Positions 54,890 to 64,000 of a stretch of DNA of 64,000 bases are shown piece by piece. Position 1 is the stretch's first letter, and each line of letters begins with the position of its first letter. A program made the translations under genes and the position numbers. Below the pieces are notes generated by a model. The model searched no databases. It was given only the letters and a program-made list of their open reading frames with translations, and was not told where the DNA came from. Source of the DNA: Deinococcus hopiensis KR-140 (GTDB taxonomy: Bacteria > Deinococcota > Deinococci > Deinococcales > Deinococcaceae); contig NZ_FWWU01000011.1 in NCBI RefSeq assembly GCF_900176165.1, positions 1-64,000 on the forward strand, given 5' to 3'.

Positions 54890-55542
54890 ACTTGGCAGCC
54901 CTCTGGCCCCTGCTTTGGCAGGCCACCCTGGATACGTTGTGGATGGTGGTGCCCGCCGCGTTGGTGGCGCAACTGCTGGGAATGGTCTTGGGCGTCTTTC
55001 TGACCCTGACGCGTCCTGGCGGTCTGCTCCCCCAGCGGCTGCTCCACCGCGCACTGGACGCCGTGGTGAATGTCGGGCGCAGCCTGCCTTTCATCATCCT
55101 GCTTGTGCTGCTCATTCCACTGACGCGGCTCCTGACCGGCACCAGCATCGGTTCCACCGCGGCGATCGTGCCGCTGACCGTCGCGGCCATCCCTTTCGTC
55201 GCCCGCCTGGTGGACGGCGCGTTACGGGACGTTTCCCAGGGCGTGGCGGACGCCGCGCGCGCCATGGGAGCCACCACCCCGCAGGTGGTGTTCAAAGTTT
55301 TGTTGCCCGAAGCCCGTCCGGCCCTGATCTACAGCTTCACTGTCATGCTCGTCAGCCTGATTGGATACAGCGCGATGGCCGGTGCCATTGGTGGCGGCGG
55401 CCTGGGTGACCTGGCCATCCGTTATGGCTACCAGCGCTTCGAAACGGGCGTCATGATCGCCACCGTCACCGTGCTGCTTCTGCTCGTGCAGGGCGTGCAG
55501 TGGGTGGGTGACCGCGCCGCCTCCCGCAGCGACCACCGTTAA
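54886..55542 (+). CDS. metI: Methionine ABC transporter permease MetI
   Basis: A 218-residue permease with about five membrane helices and the ABC coupling motif (DAARAMGATTPQVVFKVLLP). Its N-terminus (LWPLLWQATLDTLWMVVPAA) and C-terminal AGAIGGGGLGDLAIRYGYQR are typical of MetI. ATGA overlap with metN shows translational coupling; metQ follows 35 bp later. Confidence 0.95.
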   Translation: MNLAALWPLLWQATLDTLWMVVPAALVAQLLGMVLGVFLTLTRPGGLLPQRLLHRALDAVVNVGRSLPFIILLVLLIPLTRLLTGTSIGSTAAIVPLTVAAIPFVARLVDGALRDVSQGVADAARAMGATTPQVVFKVLLPEARPALIYSFTVMLVSLIGYSAMAGAIGGGGLGDLAIRYGYQRFETGVMIATVTVLLLLVQGVQWVGDRAASRSDHR

Positions 55543-55577
55543 ATACGTTCTCAACCTTTTCTCCAAGGAGTGCCGCT

Positions 55578-56348
55578 ATGCGACTGACGCTGCCCCTGTC
55601 CGCCCTGATCCTCGCTTCCACGGCCTCTGCTGGAACCCTCCGGGTCGGAGCCACCCCGGTTCCCGCAGGAGAACTGCTGGAATTCGTCAAGCCCATCCTT
55701 GCCAAGCAGGGGGTGGAGCTGCAGATCCGTGAATTCAGCGACTATGTTCAACCCAACGTCGCGCTCGGCGAAGGCAGTCTCGACGCCAACCTTTTTCAGC
55801 ACACGCCTTATCTGAACGCCTTTCAGCAAAATCGGCCGCTGAACATCGTGCCGGTACGGGGCGTCTATCTACCCCCACTGGGGCTTTACAGCAAGAGGGT
55901 TGCCAAGGTCACCGAGCTTCGCAGCGGGGCGACCATCGCCATCCCCAATGATCCCAGCAACGGTGCCCGGGCCCTGCTGCTGTTGGAACGGGCTGGACTG
56001 ATCCGGCTGAAGCCCGGCGCAGGTGTACGGGCGGGCCTCACCGACATTGTCAGCAACGTCAAACGCCTCAAATTCCGCGAACTCGAAGCAGCCCAGTTGC
56101 CCCGCTCCCTCCAGGATGTGGACGCGGCGATCGTCAACGCGAATTACGCTCTGGACATCGGCCTGAGCCCAACGAAGGACGCTATTTTTCACGAGGAGCG
56201 CAACAGCGTCTACGTCAACGTCCTGGCCACCACCCGGAACAAAGCTCAGAATCCGGACATTCTTAAACTCGCCGCGGCGCTCACGAGTCCCGAGGCCAGG
56301 GCGTGGCTCCTGAAAAAATACAGCGGTAGCGTCATTCCTGCGTTCTGA
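55578..56348 (+). CDS. metQ: Methionine-binding protein MetQ
   Basis: A 256-residue substrate-binding protein with a cleavable signal peptide (RLTLPLSALILASTASA). Family blocks are LRVGATPVPAGELLEFVKPI, EFSDYVQPNVALGEGSLDAN, FQHTPYLNAF, VYLPPLGLYSKRV and GATIAIPNDPSNGARALLLL. No lipobox cysteine follows the signal peptide, so it is probably soluble in the periplasm or held otherwise. AAGGAG precedes the start. Last gene of the SAM-controlled metNIQ operon. Confidence 0.93.
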   Translation: MRLTLPLSALILASTASAGTLRVGATPVPAGELLEFVKPILAKQGVELQIREFSDYVQPNVALGEGSLDANLFQHTPYLNAFQQNRPLNIVPVRGVYLPPLGLYSKRVAKVTELRSGATIAIPNDPSNGARALLLLERAGLIRLKPGAGVRAGLTDIVSNVKRLKFRELEAAQLPRSLQDVDAAIVNANYALDIGLSPTKDAIFHEERNSVYVNVLATTRNKAQNPDILKLAAALTSPEARAWLLKKYSGSVIPAF

Positions 56349-56547
56349 GCGCGAGAACAGAAGGGATGCGGGATGTTGGAAAAGCCGGAGATCCCCATCG
56401 CTGCCGTGCGGCCGCACCCAACGGCCCTGCACTTTCTCCTGTTCTTGTACCTGGGCGGGACAACAAAGGACGTCAGCAAGGCGACCGGTGGAGGCCCGTG
56501 GGACTTGGCGCATGGGGGAGAATGGCGCCGCGCGTGGAAGGACACCC

Positions 56548-56631
56548 CTCACGGCTCCATCTCCCCATGCGCATTCAAGTTCGCTCGCCGGGCTCGCTCA
56601 AAAAGAAGTCCTCTTTTTGACGCGTGCTCTA
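56548..56631. repeat. Dispersed repeat, copy C (partial)
   Basis: Contains CACCCCTCACGGCTCC, GCATTCAAGTTCGCTCGCCG and the hairpin TCAAAAAGAAGTCCTCTTTTTGA split across 56599-56621. The left flank has GCGCCGCG, as in copy B. The flanking stretches 56349-56547 and 56632-56890 have no gene I can support. Confidence 0.65.
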
Positions 56632-56890
56632 AACGATCTCCTGGGCTGGGGCAGATATACAAAAAGGCGGGGCCTTCCAGCCTGCCTGCCGCACCTTGGC
56701 AGGCGCATCTCCTAATACGGGTTGCGGGTGTGGAGGGAAGCAAACCGGCGGTCTTCCAGTCTGTTAAGGAGTATACGGAACCCGTTATCTTTCCTTCTCG
56801 CTCTGCTTGGATTGAATCGCTTCGCAAACGACTCAATCGGAGTCCGTACACGGTTCGGGCACGCTCGTCATACCAGGCAGCGCGTCTGGC

Positions 56891-57150
56891 CTAAGCGCCC
56901 TGCTCCTGCCAGGGTTCGCTGGTGACCACTTCCGTCCACTGGCGTTGTGTCTCCTCACTCAAATGCGCCCGAACGTCTTTGAAGGCCGCTTCCAGTTGCC
57001 AGCGCCGAACGAAGTCCTCCTGGACGGGGCCTGTCTCCAGGTTCAGGTCGGTGCACCGCAGACTTCCTTTTTGGATCACGCGTGAGTACCCAGTGAACAG
57101 GAAGGGCGAGGAGGCGCGCGCGATGCCAGGGCGCCATTTGTGACGCCCAC
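56891..57150 (-). pseudogene. IS701-like transposase C-terminal remnant
   Basis: The frame reads FLFTGYSRVIQKGSLRCTDL, then NLETGPVQEDFVRRWQLEAA and FKDVRAHLSEETQRQWTEV. This resembles the end of IS701-like DDE transposases (CTDL...FVRRWQLEVTFQEVRAHLGVETQRQW). Adjacent frame changes and lack of the catalytic core mark it as debris. It may belong with the N-terminal remnant at 17811-18350. Confidence 0.6.
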
Positions 57151-57595
57151 TCAACCTTTCGGTCCGTCTCACCGGATCATTGGGCCTGCTGCCGGCGGGT
57201 GCAACGCCCCACCGCGTCGCCGCACCCGGTTGGTGACCCCAGGGTGTGATGTTGCAAGGCAGTGGGGCCGGGGTGCACTGGGGGCGATGGTGTGAATACC
57301 CGATGGCTGGGTCGCCCTCCCGAGACTACTGGACGGACGCTCGCGCAGACCGTGCGTTGCGTTGTGACGTGCACGGCGACACCCTGGAATCAGAAGAGAC
57401 GTTAAAGGCCCTGCCCTTACGTGCGTCGCCGGGGCATCTGCACGGCTGTACTCTGCATTCCATGGGAGAGTGGAGGATTCTGGATCAGGGTCAGTCCGAC
57501 TGGTACTCGGAAGAACTTTCTCTTGATGGCAATCGCAGAACAACATCCTTCAAGGAGGGGAGACGCCGGGTCCTTCAGAATGTTCGGAGGGCGTT
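57151..57595. other. Intergenic stretch before the LOV/HD-GYP gene
   Basis: One plus-strand frame (57246-57599) is open but lacks a convincing composition or ribosome site. Only GGAGGG just before 57596 is supportable as a ribosome site for the next gene. Confidence 0.35.
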
Positions 57596-60589
57596 GTGAC
57601 CCTCCGCTCCACACCTTCGCCGGCCCCCCAACTTATGACGCAGGCCCTGGAGGCGTGTGTGGTGGGCGCGGTGATCACGGATGCCCAGGCGGAAGACCAT
57701 CCCATTATCTACGTGAATCCGGCGTTCGAGCGCCTCACCGGCTATGGGTCGGCGGAGATCCTGGGGCGCAACTGCCGTTTTCTGCAGGGCCAGGACCGCG
57801 ATCAACCGCCCCTGGAAGCCATTCGGCGAGCGCTGGCAGAGGGGCGGGGGACCACAGTCGTCCTGCGCAATTACCGCAAGGACGGCCTGCTGTTCCTCAA
57901 TGAGGTGACCCTCAGCCCCGTACGGGATGAAATGGGCACGGTGACGCACTTTGTGGGATTCCAGAGCGACGTTACGCCGAGCGAAGAGGCCGTGGCGGGC
58001 AAGGCACGGGCGCAAAGGACGCCCACCTCCACGCTCGACCACATGGCTGACGGCTTTGCCTCGTTCGATCCGGACTGGAACTTCACCTCTGTCAATGACG
58101 CTGTGGCCACCCTCTCGGGCCACGACCGCCACGAGCTGATCGGCAGATCCCTCTTTCAGGTGTTTCCGGAGGCGCTGCACCGGCCCATCGGCCGGGCACT
58201 GCAACGTGCCCGGGCTTCCGGATTGCCGCAGCGAGAGTTGACCTTCCTCCCTGAGGTGGGCCGGTGGCTCGACGCGGTGGCTTACCCAACGGGGAACGGC
58301 GTCTCGCTTTTCACCCGTGATGTCAGCGAAAGCCATGACGTCCAGGAAAAGCTGCGGCTGAGTGAGGAGCGCTTCTCGAAGGTCTTTCAGGCCAGTCCAG
58401 TCGCCATCGCCATCAGTCGGCTGCGGGACAACCGGTTTTTGGATGCAAACCCCGAATTCCTGGCGCAAAGCGGCTATGCGCTCGAGGAGGTGATCGGACG
58501 GACCTGGGAAGAACTGGGCCTCTCCATGCGCCCCGAAGACCTCCGGAAGATTGAGGAGGGGCTGACGCAGCGGGGTGAGGTGCGAAACCTCGAGCTCCGG
58601 ATTCGGTTGAGATTCGGCGAAGAACGTGACAACCTCCTCTCTGTCGTTCCCGTAGAGATTGCTGGAGAGGCCTGTACCGTCAATCTCATCCACAACGTGA
58701 CGGAGCAGAAGCGGGCACAGCAGGCGCTGCTGGAGAGCGAGCAGCGTTACCGGCGGACCGTGGCGGAGTTGCAACGCACGCTCGATATCTCGCTGGACAT
58801 GATCACCACCATCGATGCCGAGGGCCGCTTCATGACGGTTAGCGCCGCCTGTGAGCAGATGCTCGGCTATCTCCCGGAGGAACTGATCGGCCGGCGGTCT
58901 CTGGAGTTCGTGCATCCTGAGGACCGCGCCGCCACAGTCAGCGAGGAACGGAGCGTCGTTCAGGGCCGAACGACCACCGCATTTCAGAACCGCTACCTGC
59001 ACAAGGACGGGCGCGTCGTGTGGCTGGAATGGGCCGCGGTCGCCCTGCCTGGCGACCCCCTGCTGTACTGCGCGGCACGGGACATCACCCAGCGCCGCGC
59101 CGCCGAAGAGGACCGGGCATACCTCGCTGCCATCGTTGAGGCGAGCCAAGACGCCATCATTGGCATCTCCCTGGAGGGCCAGATCCGCTCATGGAACACT
59201 GGGGCGGAGCGCAAGTACGGCTACCCCGCGGCGGAGGCCATTGGTCAACCCCTGACCCTGATCAGTCCCCCGGAATACCAAGACGAGCAGCTGCAGATGT
59301 TCAGGCAGGTGAAGGCGGGTCAGCCCGTCGAGCCCTTTGAATCCGTACGGGTGACCCGGGATGGACGGCGCATCTACGTTCTCGCAACCTTGTCCCCCAT
59401 CGTGGACGCTTCCGGGCAGGTGGTGGGGGTGTCCAAGGTCTTGCAGGACATCACGGCACGCAAGGCCACGGAGGACCAGATCCGCAACCTGAATGAGGGG
59501 CTTCAGCAGCAACTGCGTCATCTCACCGGTCTGCGGGAGGTCGACCGTGCCATCGCGTCGAGCGTGGACCTGCCCATCACCCTGGGCATGGTGCTGGAAA
59601 ATGTCAGACGGCAGTTGAATGCCGATACTGTGACCATGCTGCTGCTCAACCCTCACACCCTGACCCTGGAGTGTGTAGACCTTCACGGGCGGTCCAGCGC
59701 CGCACTTCAGGGGTCCAGCGTGAAGATGGGCCAACCTCTGGCCGGTCAGGTGGCCCTCAGTCGCCAGCCCATGCGGATGCCGGATCTCCGGGAAGTGGGA
59801 ACTGCATCAGGGTGGCTCGAGACGCTCGTGCAAGAAGGGTTTCGGGCCTACTTTGCCGTGCCGGTGATTGCCAAAGGAAAGGTGCTGGGCGTCATCGAGG
59901 TGTTTCACCAGGATCCGGTCACGCTCACATCTGCCCACTGGGAGATGCTTGAGATGCTGGCCGGGCAGGCGGCCATCGCCGTGGACAACGCCCGCCTCTT
60001 CGAGGAGCTGGAGCGGCGCAACCTGGAGCTGCGTCTGGCGTACGACGAGACCATTGAGGGCTGGGCGCGGGCACTGGACCTGCGCGACAAGGAAACCGAG
60101 GGGCATTCTCGACGCGTCACCGAAATGACAGTCGATCTGTGCCGACGCCTCGACGTCTCTGCCGAGCAGCTCGTCGACATTCGCCGGGGGGCGCTGCTCC
60201 ACGACATCGGAAAAATGGGCATTCCGGACGCCATTTTGCTCAAGCCTGGAAAGCTCACGGATGGGGAATGGGTGGAGATGAAAAAGCACCCGGGCTACGC
60301 GGTAGACCTGCTCTCACCGATCCGGTTCCTGCGGCCAGCGTTGGACATTCCGCAGTACCACCACGAGAAGTGGAATGGCACGGGTTACCCGGCAGGTCTG
60401 CGGGGCCAGCAAATTCCTTTGTGGGCCAGAGCGTTTGCCGTGGTAGACGTGTACGACGCGCTGACCAGCGACCGCCCCTACCGGGCCGCCTGGACCAGGG
60501 AGAGGGCCCTACAGCACCTTCAGGCGGAGGCCGGGACCCATTTCGATCCCCAGGTGGTCCAGATCTTTCTCCAGATGCTGGGGGGCTGA
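57596..60589 (+). CDS. LOV/PAS/GAF sensor with HD-GYP c-di-GMP phosphodiesterase
   Basis: A 997-residue multidomain sensor without membrane helices, so cytosolic. Residues about 15-125 are a LOV blue-light domain: GRNCRFLQ with the photoreactive Cys60, VVLRNYRKDGLLFLNEVTLS with flavin-contacting Asn residues, and HFVGFQSDVT with the Gln that senses the adduct. Four further PAS domains follow (about 140-635), with typical LGYLPEELIGRRSLEFVHPE and SWNTGAERKYGYPAAEAIGQ. A GAF domain spans about 650-800, then an HD-GYP domain: LLHDIGKMGIPD (about residue 868) and YHHEKWNGTGYPAGLRGQQI. It should hydrolyse cyclic di-GMP in response to light and other signals. GTG start with GGAGGG upstream. Confidence 0.93.
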   Translation: MTLRSTPSPAPQLMTQALEACVVGAVITDAQAEDHPIIYVNPAFERLTGYGSAEILGRNCRFLQGQDRDQPPLEAIRRALAEGRGTTVVLRNYRKDGLLFLNEVTLSPVRDEMGTVTHFVGFQSDVTPSEEAVAGKARAQRTPTSTLDHMADGFASFDPDWNFTSVNDAVATLSGHDRHELIGRSLFQVFPEALHRPIGRALQRARASGLPQRELTFLPEVGRWLDAVAYPTGNGVSLFTRDVSESHDVQEKLRLSEERFSKVFQASPVAIAISRLRDNRFLDANPEFLAQSGYALEEVIGRTWEELGLSMRPEDLRKIEEGLTQRGEVRNLELRIRLRFGEERDNLLSVVPVEIAGEACTVNLIHNVTEQKRAQQALLESEQRYRRTVAELQRTLDISLDMITTIDAEGRFMTVSAACEQMLGYLPEELIGRRSLEFVHPEDRAATVSEERSVVQGRTTTAFQNRYLHKDGRVVWLEWAAVALPGDPLLYCAARDITQRRAAEEDRAYLAAIVEASQDAIIGISLEGQIRSWNTGAERKYGYPAAEAIGQPLTLISPPEYQDEQLQMFRQVKAGQPVEPFESVRVTRDGRRIYVLATLSPIVDASGQVVGVSKVLQDITARKATEDQIRNLNEGLQQQLRHLTGLREVDRAIASSVDLPITLGMVLENVRRQLNADTVTMLLLNPHTLTLECVDLHGRSSAALQGSSVKMGQPLAGQVALSRQPMRMPDLREVGTASGWLETLVQEGFRAYFAVPVIAKGKVLGVIEVFHQDPVTLTSAHWEMLEMLAGQAAIAVDNARLFEELERRNLELRLAYDETIEGWARALDLRDKETEGHSRRVTEMTVDLCRRLDVSAEQLVDIRRGALLHDIGKMGIPDAILLKPGKLTDGEWVEMKKHPGYAVDLLSPIRFLRPALDIPQYHHEKWNGTGYPAGLRGQQIPLWARAFAVVDVYDALTSDRPYRAAWTRERALQHLQAEAGTHFDPQVVQIFLQMLGG

Positions 60590-60802
60590 TGCCGGAGGAG
60601 GTGGCTGCGCAAGGGCTTGGCTGAACGTGGGAAAGAGCGCCAGGTTCTCCCGCGGTACTGTCTGAGATGGCGCAGCTGGTCAGCACACCTGCCTGATACA
60701 GTTCCCGGCTAATCCGTTACAATCCCTCTGCTGCGCAGCTTCGCAAGTCCACTTCGCTCCGGTGATTCCACTCCTCTCCGTCACTGTCCACTACGTGAGG
60801 GT

Positions 60803-61144
60803 CTACATCGGTGCAAGCAGCAACAGCGAGCCCTTCCCACTGAGGTTGTTGAACACCGACACGATGTAGGCATTCACCTGATTGGTCGTGAACGTGGCGC
60901 TGTCGTGGGCCCAGGGATCAATCTGCTTCCACCCCTTGTACGCGCTCAGCTTGGCTTGCGTCTTTGCCTTGGGCAGGGCGCTGGTGGCGCAGAGGGTGCC
61001 TCCCACGCCGAGCTTGCCGGGGCACTTGATGGCCTTCGTTCCCGTTTGCTTGGTGAGGGCTTGGAAAAGGGTTGGGAGCGGTTTGTTCATCGCTTGAGTC
61101 GTTCCCATTGAGGTGAGAAGTGCAGCGAGGAGCAACTTCTTCAT
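60803..61144 (-). CDS. Small exported protein
   Basis: A 113-residue protein with a clear signal peptide (KKLLLAALLTSMGTTQA). The mature part has two cysteines (IKCPGKLGVGGTLCATS) that could form a disulfide, and a C-terminal VNAYIVSVFNNLSGKGSLLL. Probably periplasmic or secreted; family unknown. AGGAAG precedes the ATG, which overlaps the stop of a small upstream ORF (ATGA). Confidence 0.65.
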   Translation of the reverse strand: MKKLLLAALLTSMGTTQAMNKPLPTLFQALTKQTGTKAIKCPGKLGVGGTLCATSALPKAKTQAKLSAYKGWKQIDPWAHDSATFTTNQVNAYIVSVFNNLSGKGSLLLLAPM

Positions 61145-61326
61145 GCCACTTCCTCAGGCTTCGATCTTGATCCAACAGCGCACGTCGTCGAAGTACATGA
61201 TTCACTCCTGAGGTGTGCCAAGAGCGCGACGAGAATGCTCCCGATAGGCAGGAGCCGGTCCCAGGGAGCTGCCAGATCAGGCAGCATGATCAGAAGCCAC
61301 TTCCAGAAGGTCAGGCGCTCTTGCAT
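61141..61326 (-). CDS. Small membrane protein
   Basis: A 61-codon frame with a long hydrophobic region (LTFWKWLLIMLPDLAAPWDR, LLPIGSILVALLAHL). Its stop overlaps the start of the exported-protein gene (ATGA), implying coupling. The C-terminal quarter (TSTTCAVGSRSKPEEVA) is less convincing. Confidence 0.45.
   Translation of the reverse strand: MQERLTFWKWLLIMLPDLAAPWDRLLPIGSILVALLAHLRSESCTSTTCAVGSRSKPEEVA
61154..61198 (-). CDS. Possible 14-residue peptide
   Basis: MYFDDVRCWIKIEA, preceded by CAGGAG 7 bases from its ATG, a better ribosome site than most genes here have. It lies in another frame of the small membrane protein gene and stops 10 bp before the exported-protein start, so it could be a leader or a small coupled peptide. 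Confidence 0.35.
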   Translation of the reverse strand: MYFDDVRCWIKIEA

Positions 61327-61439
61327 GGCTCCAACTCTATGGCAGGAGAGGGGGAACGCAGGTAAAAATGCGCATCCGCCCGGTGAACTGGCGCATCCTC
61401 CGCCTACCTGAAGGTGGCCAGGACCTTACCCGCGCCGCC

Positions 61440-61912
61440 CGCACCTCCACCGAAGCGTGGTTAGGCCTGCCCCGATGATGCGTAGCTGGAGCTCAGCGGC
61501 TGTAGTTAGGCGTTCGAACGCACAGGGCGTCAAGTACCCGAGGGCGGAGTGGCGGCGCTAACGGTTGTAGAAGACCTCAGTGAACTCGAACACGGCTTGC
61601 CTGGCGACTGTGCGGGTCTCGAAGATGGTCTCCTCGAGCGGCCAGCAACTCCCGTTTTAGAGCGCTGAAAAAGTTCTCCACGACGGCATGATCTTGGCAA
61701 TCCCCTTGGCGACTCATACTGCCCCTGGTCCGCAAGCAGGCCAATTCTTCCTGAAAAATCTGACTGGCGTATTGACTCCCTCGGCCGCTGTGATGCAAGA
61801 GACCAGGTGGAGGAAGACGGCGCTCAGCCACCTTCTGAAGAGCTGTCAGCGGCAGGGTAGCGGGCATCTGAACGTCCATTGCGTAGCCGACCACCGCTCG
61901 GGAGTGCAGGTC
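61440..61912 (-). pseudogene. IS3-family OrfB remnant
   Basis: Reads AVVGYAMDVQMPATLPLTAL, then LLHHSGRGSQYASQIFQEEL (D changed to G in the HHSDRGSQY motif), MSRQGDCQDHAVVENFFSAL and a frameshifted tail. The N-terminal half is cut by the IS21 element near 61913. Confidence 0.7.
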
Positions 61913-61975
61913 GTGTCAATGGCGCAGTAAAAGTGATCACTTCCGGCGGAATAATTTTGACCACTCCCCCTGTGT

Positions 61976-64000
<2,025 letters not shown>

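Noticed and set aside
57575..59149. A 524-codon open frame antisense to the LOV/HD-GYP gene
   Set aside because: Shadow of the real gene; no motif or ribosome site.

Overview
The window looks like part of a plasmid or megaplasmid of a Deinococcus species. It carries pprA, a gene known essentially only from Deinococcus, and Deinococcus-type recA and lysJ. It also has a plasmid replication initiator next to an iteron array, and the DNA is GC-rich with many leaderless or Shine-Dalgarno-poor starts. The IS load is heavy and many genes are broken by one or more frameshifts, as expected of a decaying secondary replicon. Some single-base frameshifts could instead be sequencing errors.

Layout. 0-6 kb: a decayed benzoate-transporter gene, an RNase H-fold protein, a PuuD-like amidotransferase and pprA. 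6-10 kb: recA, the replication initiator repA and its iteron origin. 10-20 kb: GlxA-type regulator plus cysteine hydrolase, a divergent EamA/MocR pair, and several frameshifted genes (Gly/Cys-rich protein, PPOX, lysJ). 20-25 kb: decayed plasmid genes, a 23-bp repeat array and ligA. 25-31 kb: IS630 and IS4-type elements, a broken IscB with an omega-RNA-like leader, a GNAT enzyme and a second IS4-type element. 31-42 kb: truncated GH4 alpha-galactosidase, a TetR/MFS efflux pair with matching operators, a FabF-type synthase, a broken thioesterase, a CPA2 antiporter with a UBP zinc finger, and an EamA transporter. 42-50 kb: an IS5-disrupted S51 peptidase, a molybdopterin oxidoreductase with partner, MarR, then nested group II intron, IS3, IS630 and IS982 debris. 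50-56 kb: sulfur uptake genes (SsuA-like, FMN monooxygenase, metNIQ). 56-64 kb: a 997-residue LOV/PAS/GAF/HD-GYP protein, small exported or membrane proteins and an IS21 element running off the end.

How the genes work together. pprA, recA and ligA each have a 17-bp RDRM-like palindrome just upstream, so they probably form a plasmid-borne set of DdrO-controlled DNA repair genes. The 50.7-56.3 kb block is a sulfur scavenging island with two leader controls: a short leader ORF ending in clustered cysteine codons before the sulfonate-type genes, and a SAM-I riboswitch followed by a terminator hairpin before metNIQ. No rRNA, tRNA or CRISPR array was found.
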